A stretch of DNA of 7,573 nucleotides. Source: Thermohalobaculum sp035512995 (GTDB taxonomy: Bacteria > Pseudomonadota > Alphaproteobacteria > Rhodobacterales > Rhodobacteraceae). The stretch is taken from NCBI GenBank assembly GCA_035512995.1, contig DATKCY010000003.1:1-7573 (forward strand), in the 5' to 3' direction. The position numbers and the translations under genes are program-made. Of this stretch, positions 1 to 6,417 are shown one piece after another. Below the pieces are notes generated by a model. It ran no database searches. It saw only the letters and a list, made by a program, of their open reading frames with translations, and had not been told where the DNA came from. The number at the start of each line of letters is the position of its first letter. The first letter of the stretch is position 1.

Positions 1-447
1 CACTTCCACTACGTGATGAGCCTCGGCGCGGTCTTCGGCATCTTCGCCGCGTGGTACTACTGGATCGGCAAGATGAGCGGCCGGCAGTATCCGGAGTGGG
101 CGGGCCAGCTGCACTTCTGGATGATGTTCATCGGGTCGAACATCACCTTCTTCCCGATGCACTTCCTTGGCCGGCAGGGCATGCCGCGGCGCTACATCGA
201 TTATCCGGACGCGTTCTCGCTCTGGAACGAGGTCGCGTCCTACGGCGCCTTCCTGTCGGGCGCCAGCCTGCTGCTCTGGGTCGGGATCGTCTTCTACACG
301 CTGTTCTACGGCCGTAAGGTCGAGAACCCGAACTACTGGGAGGACGAGCTCGGCACGCTCGAGTGGACGCTGCCGAACCCGCCGCCGGAGCACACCTTCG
401 AGACGCTGCCGACCCGTGCCGACTGGGACCGGGGGCACGCGCACTGA
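1..447 (+). CDS. ctaD: Cytochrome c oxidase subunit I, C-terminal part (partial, 5' end outside window)
   Basis: This is the catalytic subunit of the aa3-type terminal oxidase, which reduces O2 to water at the haem a3-CuB site in the inner membrane and pumps protons. Frame 1 is open from the first base and gives 148 residues to a TGA stop. The first residues read HFHYVMS, the helix X signature. By homology the His at visible residue 1 ligates haem a3 and the His at residue 3 ligates haem a. Two arginines at visible residues 63-64, in GMPRRYIDYPD, match the pair that contacts the haem propionates. Hydrophobic segments at about 3-22, 36-58 and 77-102 fit helices X to XII. The tail WTLPNPPPEHTFETLP is typical of alphaproteobacterial CtaD. 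Most of the protein lies upstream. The usual ctaB, ctaG and ctaE genes do not follow directly. Family assignment is very secure. Confidence 0.97.
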   Translation, partial: HFHYVMSLGAVFGIFAAWYYWIGKMSGRQYPEWAGQLHFWMMFIGSNITFFPMHFLGRQGMPRRYIDYPDAFSLWNEVASYGAFLSGASLLLWVGIVFYTLFYGRKVENPNYWEDELGTLEWTLPNPPPEHTFETLPTRADWDRGHAH

Positions 448-455
448 GGCGTGCC

Positions 456-1010
456 ATGCTCGACCGCGAGAGCGATGCGTCGGTCGGGGGGCACCCCCCG
501 GCCGCGTCTTTGCCGGTCGGCTGGGTCGACTGGCGCGAGCGCCGCGACGAGCCGGTGCTCCACATCGACATCTGGCCGCACCGATCGCTGACGCCGGGGG
601 TTCGCCTCGCGGTGCTTGGCGCGGTGGCCGCGGGCTTCACCCTGCCGCTGGTCGCGCTCGTCGGCACCATGGCCTTCTGGGGGATGCTGCCCTTCGTGCT
701 CGCGGCCGCGGGGCTGCTCTGGCTCGGCCTCCGGCGGAGCGACCGCGACCGGCTGGGCCTCAGCGAGGAGCTGACGCTCTGGCGCGACGAGCTGCGGGTC
801 GAGCGGCGGGAACCCGGCGGCCGGTGCCTGCGCTGGAGCGCCGAGCCGCTCAAGGTCCGCCTGCGCTTGCGTCCGGGACCGATCGAGAACTACCTGACGC
901 TGACCGGCGGCGGCCGCGAGATCGAGCTCGGCGCGTTCCTGAGCCCGCCCGAGCGGATCGCGCTGATGGACGAGATCGAGGCGGCGCTGACCCGCGCGAT
1001 CCGCGCCTGA
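456..1010 (+). CDS. DUF2244 domain membrane protein
   Basis: This 184-residue protein matches the DUF2244 pattern and its function is unknown. A soluble N-terminus is followed by the conserved PHRSL at residues 41-45, two hydrophobic helices at about 49-71 and 73-92, a basic loop (LRRSDRDR), and a C-terminal beta-rich cytoplasmic half. That half contains LWRDELRVE and the conserved ENYLTLTGGGREIELGAFL stretch followed by SPPER (residues about 144-167). The family commonly sits near cytochrome oxidase genes in alphaproteobacteria, so a link to oxidase assembly or membrane placement is a context inference only. I chose ATG 456 because GAGG at 446-449, overlapping the ctaD stop, lies six bases upstream. 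The reading frame stays open further upstream, but there it only shadows ctaD. The 8-base gap to ctaD suggests co-transcription. Confidence 0.85.
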   Translation: MLDRESDASVGGHPPAASLPVGWVDWRERRDEPVLHIDIWPHRSLTPGVRLAVLGAVAAGFTLPLVALVGTMAFWGMLPFVLAAAGLLWLGLRRSDRDRLGLSEELTLWRDELRVERREPGGRCLRWSAEPLKVRLRLRPGPIENYLTLTGGGREIELGAFLSPPERIALMDEIEAALTRAIRA

Positions 1011-1019
1011 GACCGGCGG

Positions 1020-1052
1020 CGCGGCGTCTCGACGCGCCCGGCCCGAGGGCCG
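1020..1052 (+). terminator. Two adjacent GC hairpins after DUF2244 gene (possible terminator without T-tract)
   Basis: GCGTC at 1024-1028 pairs with GACGC at 1031-1035. Immediately after it, CGGCC at 1039-1043 pairs with GGCCG at 1048-1052 around a four-base loop. They begin about 13 bases after the DUF2244 stop, where a transcript end would be expected. No run of T follows, and short GC stems are common by chance at this base composition, so this is a weak call. Confidence 0.25.
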
Positions 1053-1100
1053 CGGCGGCACCTGACCGCGCGATTCCTCTACCGACGTGATCGCTGGCTG

Positions 1101-1129
1101 TTTCCGCTCGCGGGTGGCCGCGCTATGAC
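1101..1129 (+). promoter_or_regulatory. Possible sigma70-type promoter for mgtE
   Basis: TATGAC at 1124-1129 resembles a -10 box. TTTCCG at 1101-1106 lies 17 bases upstream but matches the -35 consensus poorly. The predicted start site near 1136 would leave a leader of only about 26 bases before mgtE, too short for a magnesium riboswitch. The support is motif likeness and position only. Confidence 0.28.
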
Positions 1130-1161
1130 CTTGCGCAAACCCCCGCCGGAGCCCGCGCGCC

Positions 1162-2577
1162 ATGACCGATCCCCGACCGGACGAGCCCGACACGCCCGCC
1201 GCCGCACCTGAGCCGCCGATCGAGCTGCGCGACGACGAATACGCGCTCGACCACGCGCGGGTCGAGCGCATCGTCGCCGGCATCGAGGCGCGCGACCGCC
1301 AGGCGATCCTGGCCGAGATCGCGGACCTGCACGTGGCCGACATCGCCGACCTGCTCGAGCAGATCGACGAGGAGGCGCGGCGCGGCTTCATCGAGCTCGT
1401 CTGGGGCGACCTCGACCCCGAGCTCCTGGTCGAGGTCGAGGAGGGCGTGCGCGACGACATCCTCGCCTGGCTGCCGCCCGACCAGCTCGCCGAGGCCGCC
1501 AGGGAGCTCGAGACCGACGACGTCGTCTACCTCGTCGAGGACCTCGAGGCCGACGCCCGGCAGGCGGTGCTCGACGCGCTCGCCCCCCGCGACCGCGCTG
1601 CCGTCACGCAGTCGCTGCGCTACCCGGAATACACCGCCGGCCGCCTGATGCAGTCGGAGTTCGTCAAGGCGCCGCCGTTCTGGACGGTCGGCCAGACGAT
1701 CGACTTCCTGCGCGCCCACGAAGACCTGCCCGAGCAGTTCTACGACGTCGTCATTGTCGACCCGACGCTGAAGCCGGTGGGCACGGTGGGCCTCGGCAAG
1801 ATCCTCGCGAACCGCCGGCCCGTGACCCTTGACGCGCTGATGGAGGAGGACCCGCGCACGCTGCACGTCGAGGACGAGCAGGAGAAGGTGGCCTACGCCT
1901 TCAACCAGTACCACCTGGTCTCGGCGCCCGTCGTCAACGACGAGGGCCGGGTCGTCGGCGTCATCACCATCGACGACGCGATGGCCGCCCTGCAGGAGGA
2001 GGCCGAGGAGGACATCCGCCGCCTCGCCGGCGTCGGCGACGAGGAGATCTCGGACAGCGTGCGCGAGATCACCTGGCAGCGCTTTCCCTGGCTCGCGGTC
2101 AACCTGCTGACGGCGATCATCGCCTCGCTCGTGATCTCGATCTTCGAGGACGTGCTGACGCAGGTCGTGGCGCTTGCGATCCTGATGCCGATCGTGGCCT
2201 CGATGGGCGGCAATGCCGGGACGCAGACGCTGACGGTCGCGGTGCGCGGCCTCGCGACCCGCGACCTGACCTCGACCAACGCCGCCCGCGTCATCAGCCG
2301 CGAGGGGCTCGCGGGGCTGATGAACGGGATCGCCTTCGCGATCATCATGGGCGGGCTCGCCTGGGCATGGTTCGGCAACCCGACGCTCGGCGCCGTGATC
2401 GCGGTCGCGATGGTCATCAACATGCTGATCGCGGGGCTGGCCGGCATCCTGATCCCGATGGGGCTCGAGAAGGCGGGCGCCGACCCTGCGCTCGCGTCGG
2501 GCACCTTCGTGACGACGGTCACGGATGTGGTCGGCTTCTTCGCCTTTCTCGGGCTCGCCGGGGCCGTTCTGCTCTGA
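1162..2577 (+). CDS. mgtE: Magnesium transporter MgtE
   Basis: MgtE is a homodimeric inner-membrane Mg2+ channel/transporter that is gated by intracellular Mg2+. The 471 residues give the full family architecture: an acidic leader, a superhelical MgtE N domain at about 29-155, two CBS domains at about 163-222 and 226-283, a plug helix at about 284-305, and a five-helix membrane domain from 307 to the end. The membrane hallmark PIVASMGGNAGTQT is at 343-356. Asp455, in TTVTDVVGFF, matches the pore Asp432 of the Thermus thermophilus protein (known for the family). The many Asp and Glu in the N and CBS domains fit Mg2+ sensing. ATG 1162 has GGAG at 1148-1151 ten bases upstream and gives normal family length. 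An ATG at 1125 is out of frame. Hairpins flank the gene on both sides, so it is probably monocistronic. No functional link to its neighbours is evident. Confidence 0.96.
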   Translation: MTDPRPDEPDTPAAAPEPPIELRDDEYALDHARVERIVAGIEARDRQAILAEIADLHVADIADLLEQIDEEARRGFIELVWGDLDPELLVEVEEGVRDDILAWLPPDQLAEAARELETDDVVYLVEDLEADARQAVLDALAPRDRAAVTQSLRYPEYTAGRLMQSEFVKAPPFWTVGQTIDFLRAHEDLPEQFYDVVIVDPTLKPVGTVGLGKILANRRPVTLDALMEEDPRTLHVEDEQEKVAYAFNQYHLVSAPVVNDEGRVVGVITIDDAMAALQEEAEEDIRRLAGVGDEEISDSVREITWQRFPWLAVNLLTAIIASLVISIFEDVLTQVVALAILMPIVASMGGNAGTQTLTVAVRGLATRDLTSTNAARVISREGLAGLMNGIAFAIIMGGLAWAWFGNPTLGAVIAVAMVINMLIAGLAGILIPMGLEKAGADPALASGTFVTTVTDVVGFFAFLGLAGAVLL

Positions 2578-2598
2578 CTCTCGGCACTGCGCCGAGTC
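2576..2598 (+). terminator. Hairpin directly after mgtE (terminator-like, no T-tract)
   Basis: CTCGGC at 2580-2585 pairs with GCCGAG at 2591-2596 around the loop ACTGC, starting three bases after the mgtE stop. Two further pairs, GA 2576-2577 with TC 2597-2598, can form across a two-base bulge. The position suits an mgtE transcript end, but no T-run follows, so intrinsic termination is not proven. Confidence 0.45.
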
Positions 2599-2629
2599 CC
2601 GACCGCCGCGCGGATGCGGCGGGATCGGG
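2598..2629. repeat. Long imperfect inverted repeat in the mgtE-ATPase gap
   Basis: CCGCCGC at 2603-2609 pairs with GCGGCGG at 2616-2622 around the loop GCGGAT. CCCGA at 2598-2602 pairs with TCGGG at 2625-2629 outside it, leaving GA 2623-2624 bulged. This gives twelve base pairs in total, the strongest stem seen in the window. It abuts the preceding hairpin, so the two could act as a tandem transcript end or as a processing or stability structure. Confidence 0.5.
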
Positions 2630-2651
2630 GCCTCGGCGATCTGCTGCCCCG

Positions 2652-2690
2652 CGCAGGCTCGGGCACGGTGCCCGCGCGCGGCAGCCTGCG
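2652..2690. repeat. Nested inverted repeat (stem within stem) upstream of AAA+ gene
   Basis: The outer arms CGCAGGCT (2652-2659) and AGCCTGCG (2683-2690) are perfect complements. Directly inside the left arm, CGGGCAC (2660-2666) and GTGCCCG (2668-2674) form a second perfect inverted repeat centred on G2667. As RNA the inner stem would close six pairs with a three-base loop. The right side keeps eight unpaired bases, CGCGCGGC. This could be a leader-RNA structure or a dyad-symmetric protein-binding site. Its role is unknown. Confidence 0.45.
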
Positions 2691-2705
2691 GCAAGCCCCG
2701 GCGGG

Positions 2706-2711
2706 TTGACA
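2706..2711 (+). promoter_or_regulatory. TTGACA: possible -35 box for the AAA+/VWA genes
   Basis: TTGACA is an exact -35 consensus, 50 bases before ATG 2761 and 15 bases after the nested inverted repeat ends. At 17-18 bases downstream the sequence is TCCTTC/CCTTCT, which is a poor -10 box. The placement is right for a promoter of the downstream genes, but half of it is missing, so confidence is low. Confidence 0.22.
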
Positions 2712-2760
2712 TCGAGGGGGCCGGGCACTCCTTCTCGGGCGCGAGCGAGAGGAGAGGCCG

Positions 2761-3675
2761 ATGACCCCGCTGCCCGCCGACATCGACTCGACGAGAACGC
2801 TGCTGGAAGGCACCGGCTATGTCGCCGGCCGGGGCCTCTCGACGGTGGTGTTCCTCGCGCTCCGGCTCGGCCGGCCGCTGGTCCTCGAGGGCGAGGCGGG
2901 GGTCGGCAAGACCGAGATCGCGAAGGCGCTGGCGGCGGGCCTCGGGCGCAAGCTGCTGCGCCTCCAGTGCTACGAGGGGCTGGACGCCGCGAGCGCGGTC
3001 TACGAGTGGAACTACCCCGCGCAGATGATTGAGATCCGGCTGGCCGAGGCGACCGGCACGACCGACCGGGATGCGCTCGCCTCCGAGCTGTTCTCCGAGC
3101 GCTTCCTGACCCGCCGGCCGCTGCTCGAGGCGATGGAGCCGCACGTGGAGGGACCGCCGGTGCTGCTGATCGACGAGCTCGACCGCACCGACGAGCCGTT
3201 CGAGGCGTTCCTGCTCGAGGCGCTCAGCGATTTCCAGGTGACGATCCCGGAGCTCGGCACGGTGAAGGCCGAGCACCCGCCGATCGTGGTGCTGACCTCG
3301 AACCGCACGCGCGAGGTGCACGACGCGCTGAAGCGCCGCTGCCTCTACCACTGGGTCGACTATCCCGACGCCGAGCGCGAGCTCGCGATCCTGCACGCCC
3401 GCGCGCCCGAGGTCGCCCACGCCCTCAGCCGCGAGGTCGTGGCCTTCGTCCAGCGCCTGCGGACGGAGGACCTGTTCAAGCGCCCGGGCGTTGCCGAGAC
3501 GATCGACTGGGCGCGCTGCCTCGTCGCGCTCGACGCGGTCGCGCTCGACCCCGAGACGATCACCTCGACCCTCGGCGCGCTGCTGAAATACCAGGACGAC
3601 ATCGCGCGGCTCCAGGGCTCGGCCGCCGCGAAGATGCTGGACGAGGCGCGGAGCGACCTCGCCGGCGCCGCCTGA
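2761..3675 (+). CDS. coxD: MoxR-family AAA+ ATPase, CoxD-like
   Basis: This 304-residue AAA+ ATPase probably acts as a cytoplasmic chaperone that uses ATP to mature a molybdenum hydroxylase. Walker A GEAGVGKT is at 44-51, Walker B VLLIDELD at 134-141, sensor-1 Asn181 lies in VVLTSNRTRE, candidate arginine fingers are R192/R193, and a sensor-2-type segment RPGVAETIDWARCL starts at 241. The block CYEGLDAASAVYEWNYPAQM at 70-89 is characteristic of the CoxD branch of MoxR proteins. In Oligotropha carboxidovorans, CoxD is needed to assemble the Cu-S-Mo active site of CO dehydrogenase (established knowledge). ATG 2761 is well supported by AGGAG at 2750-2754 with a six-base spacer. The stop overlaps the next start as TGATG, so the ATPase and its VWA partner should be translationally coupled. 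The general MoxR ATPase call is secure. The coxD assignment is inferred from motif and neighbours, and the client could be a different molybdenum hydroxylase. Confidence 0.9.
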   Translation: MTPLPADIDSTRTLLEGTGYVAGRGLSTVVFLALRLGRPLVLEGEAGVGKTEIAKALAAGLGRKLLRLQCYEGLDAASAVYEWNYPAQMIEIRLAEATGTTDRDALASELFSERFLTRRPLLEAMEPHVEGPPVLLIDELDRTDEPFEAFLLEALSDFQVTIPELGTVKAEHPPIVVLTSNRTREVHDALKRRCLYHWVDYPDAERELAILHARAPEVAHALSREVVAFVQRLRTEDLFKRPGVAETIDWARCLVALDAVALDPETITSTLGALLKYQDDIARLQGSAAAKMLDEARSDLAGAA

Positions 3676-4946
3676 TGCCGGAGCGGATCGCGCTGCCCGA
3701 GGACGGACGGCTCGCCGACAACATCCTGCATTTCGCCCGCGCGCTCCGCGCCGCCGGCCTGCCGGTCGGCTCGGCGCGGATCGTCGATGCGGTCGAGGCG
3801 GTGCAGGTCGGCGGCTTCGAGTACCGCGAGGACTTCTACCACACGCTCGCCGCCTGCTTCCTGTCACGCCATGAGCAGCGGCCGGTGTTCGACCAGTGCT
3901 TCCAGCTCTTCTGGCGCGACCCGCAGCTGATCGAGAAGATGATGGGCCTGATGCTGCCCGAGGTGCGCAGCGCCCGGCAGGAGCGGCAACGGCGTGCCGG
4001 CGAGACGCGGGCGGCCGAGGCGCTGACCGCGGGCGCCGAGGCGCCGCCCCCAGCCGTCGCGGAGGAGCAGGAGCAGATCGAGCTCGACGCCCGCGCGACC
4101 TCGGCCCCGACCGAGCGGCTCAAGGCGCGCGACTTCGAGCAGATGAGCGCCGCCGAGATGGCCGAGGCGCGGCGCGCGATCGCGCGGATCCGCCTGCCGG
4201 TCCGCCCGATCGCATCCAGGCGCACGCGCGCCGCCGCGCATGGGCCCCTGCCGGACTGGCGCGGCACCATGCGCCGGGCGATGCGCCGCGGCGGCGACCT
4301 CGGCGAGCTCGCCCGGCGCGAGCGGCGGGTGCGCTGGCCGGCGCTGGTCGCGCTCTGCGACATCTCGGGCTCGATGTCGAGCTACTCGAGGATGTTGCTC
4401 CATTTCCTTCATACGGCCGCGAACGCGCAGGCGCCGGGCTGGTCCGGGGTCCACGTCTTCACCTTCGGCACCCGGCTGACGAACGTGACCCGGCATCTCC
4501 GCCACCGCGACGTCGACGAGGCGCTGGCGCGCGCCGGGCGCGAGGCGCTCGACTGGGAGGGCGGCACACGCATCGGCGCCGCGCTCGAGGCGTTCAACAA
4601 GCGCTGGTCGCGCCGGGTCCTGGTGCAGGGCGGGGTCGTGCTGCTCATCACCGACGGGCTCGACCGCGAGGACCCGGACCTGCTGGCGCGAGAGGCCGAG
4701 CGGCTCCGCCTCTCCAGCCGGAAGCTGATCTGGCTGAACCCGCTGCTCCGCTGGGACGGGTTCGAGGCGCGGGCGCAGGGTGTGCGGGCGCTGCTGCCGC
4801 AGGTCGACAGCTTCCGCGCCGCGCACTCGGTCGAGAGCCTCGAGGCGCTGGCCGAGGCGCTGACCCGGCCCGACGACGCGGGCGAGAAGGCGCGCCTCCT
4901 GATGACGGCGCGGCAGCCGGAGCAGCCTGTCGGCGCACGGCCATAA
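3675..4946 (+). CDS. coxE: VWA domain protein, CoxE-like
   Basis: This 423-residue protein is of the CoxE/VWA type, the usual partner of a MoxR AAA+ ATPase. The N-terminal part (about 10-95) carries the family pattern of helices with FARALRAAGLPVG and EDFYHTLAACF. A charged, Ala/Glu/Arg-rich linker spans about 96-170. The VWA domain covers about 222-400 with a full metal-ion-dependent adhesion site: DISGS at 229-233, Thr298 in EGGTRIGAAL, and Asp327 in LLITDGLD. No signal peptide or membrane helix is visible, so it should be cytoplasmic. In CO dehydrogenase clusters CoxE acts with CoxD in active-site assembly (known). The VWA metal site presumably docks the client enzyme (inference). ATG 3675 overlaps the stop of the ATPase gene as TGATG and gives a full family-like N-terminus. 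The frame is intact, with no sign of damage. Confidence 0.9.
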   Translation: MPERIALPEDGRLADNILHFARALRAAGLPVGSARIVDAVEAVQVGGFEYREDFYHTLAACFLSRHEQRPVFDQCFQLFWRDPQLIEKMMGLMLPEVRSARQERQRRAGETRAAEALTAGAEAPPPAVAEEQEQIELDARATSAPTERLKARDFEQMSAAEMAEARRAIARIRLPVRPIASRRTRAAAHGPLPDWRGTMRRAMRRGGDLGELARRERRVRWPALVALCDISGSMSSYSRMLLHFLHTAANAQAPGWSGVHVFTFGTRLTNVTRHLRHRDVDEALARAGREALDWEGGTRIGAALEAFNKRWSRRVLVQGGVVLLITDGLDREDPDLLAREAERLRLSSRKLIWLNPLLRWDGFEARAQGVRALLPQVDSFRAAHSVESLEALAEALTRPDDAGEKARLLMTARQPEQPVGARP

Positions 4947-4961
4947 TTTCACCGCAAATCT

Positions 4962-4970
4962 CCCTAGGGT
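4962..4970 (+). promoter_or_regulatory. Possible -10 box / small palindrome before the PQ-loop-like gene
   Basis: TAGGGT at 4965-4970 fits the loose TA-N3-T form of a -10 box and lies within the eight-base palindrome CCCTAGGG (4962-4969). The 62-base gap is visibly less GC-rich than the genes around it, as promoters often are in such genomes. No convincing -35 box is seen at 16-18 bases upstream. Either a promoter or an operator is possible. Evidence is thin. Confidence 0.22.
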
Positions 4971-4986
4971 TGCTCACCACGTCTGA

Positions 4987-5011
4987 TTGCATGCGGGGGG
5001 GTGCTTGCATG
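4987..5011 (+). repeat. Direct repeat TTGCATG flanking a seven-G run
   Basis: TTGCATG occurs at 4987-4993 and again at 5005-5011, exactly 18 bases apart, on either side of seven G at 4995-5001. Each copy contains an in-frame ATG (4991 and 5009) for the small membrane protein. The upstream copy extends to the palindrome GCATGC. The spacing could suit two contacts by one DNA-binding protein, but seven-base repeats also arise by chance. Confidence 0.3.
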
Positions 5012-5347
5012 TTCATGGCCGAGATCCTCGAGACCCTGATGGTCGTCTGCTTCTCGACGGGTTGGTACGGCTCGATCCGCCGGGTCTGGCAGGCGCAGGA
5101 CAGCCGCGGCCACTCGTGGACGATGCCGGTGCTCGTGGCCGTCGGCTGCGCCTTCGGCCTCGGCTCGAAGCTCGCGCTCTTCGCCAGCACGGGCTACGGC
5201 GGCTTCCTGATCCTTGTCTATGCCTGGAACATCGTGCTGTCGCTCGCGCATCTCTACCTGCTGAGGCAGTTCTCGGACCAGCTCGACAGCCGCCGATTCG
5301 CCGGGGTCGATCCCTCGGACGCGGAAAGCGCGCCGGCGGCCGGCTGA
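5009..5347 (+). CDS. Small three-helix membrane protein, PQ-loop/SemiSWEET-like
   Basis: This 112-residue protein has hydrophobic segments at about 3-22, 37-58 and 62-86 and a short polar acidic tail. The motif CFSTGWYGSIRRVWQAQ then DSRGHSW resembles the SWPxxI-K/R...G-x-S repeat of PQ-loop-type single-unit proteins, where a conserved Trp-Pro/Tyr helix kink and a Gly-x-Ser turn define a three-helix unit that dimerises. Here the usual Pro is Tyr (GWYGSI). SemiSWEETs carry small sugars, but many PQ-loop-like proteins have no known substrate, so no function is assigned. The start is uncertain: ATG 5009 has a G-rich stretch (4995-5001) seven bases upstream, while ATG 4991 (adding MRGGAC) and ATG 5015 are in frame. 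The gene sits between the VWA and XdhC genes of a molybdenum-enzyme maturation cluster, an unusual place for a membrane transporter-like unit. Confidence 0.75.
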   Translation: MFMAEILETLMVVCFSTGWYGSIRRVWQAQDSRGHSWTMPVLVAVGCAFGLGSKLALFASTGYGGFLILVYAWNIVLSLAHLYLLRQFSDQLDSRRFAGVDPSDAESAPAAG

Positions 5348-5373
5348 GGCCCGGATCGGAGGGCTTGCGCGGC

Positions 5374-5388
5374 GGCGCCGAGGGCGCC
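5374..5388 (+). promoter_or_regulatory. Hairpin in front of the XdhC-family gene
   Basis: GGCGCC at 5374-5379 pairs with GGCGCC at 5383-5388 around the loop GAG, ending 12 bases before ATG 5401. It covers the only Shine-Dalgarno-like sequence nearby (GAGGG 5380-5384). It could reduce translation of the XdhC gene or end a fraction of upstream transcripts. A six-pair GC stem is weak evidence at this base composition. Confidence 0.3.
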
Positions 5389-5400
5389 ACCTCTTGGTGC

Positions 5401-6416
<1,016 letters not shown>

Positions 6417-6417
<1 letters not shown>

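Noticed and set aside
363..455. Longer N-terminus for the DUF2244 protein starting inside ctaD
   Set aside because: The added 31 residues lie wholly within ctaD coding sequence, and a good Shine-Dalgarno sequence precedes ATG 456.
1011..1161. Mg2+-sensing M-box riboswitch upstream of mgtE
   Set aside because: The gap is only 151 bases, shows no M-box-like conserved segments that I can recognise, and the likely promoter near 1124 leaves too short a leader.
1123..3867. A 914-codon open frame on the minus strand opposite mgtE, the AAA+ gene and the start of the VWA gene
   Set aside because: It is antisense to three genes with clear family motifs. Its product is Arg/Asp/Gly/His-rich low-complexity sequence with no recognisable domain, as expected when strong third-position GC bias removes stops from the opposite strand.
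3896..5008. Upstream extension of the PQ-loop-like gene's frame through the VWA gene, suggesting a frameshifted fusion
   Set aside because: The extension is Arg/Ala/Gly-rich shadow sequence, whereas the VWA gene is intact in its own frame to a normal TAA. The two are separate genes.
4987..5400. Upstream extension of the XdhC frame from 4987
   Set aside because: It overlaps the small membrane protein in another frame and lacks family similarity. XdhC proteins begin near ATG 5401.
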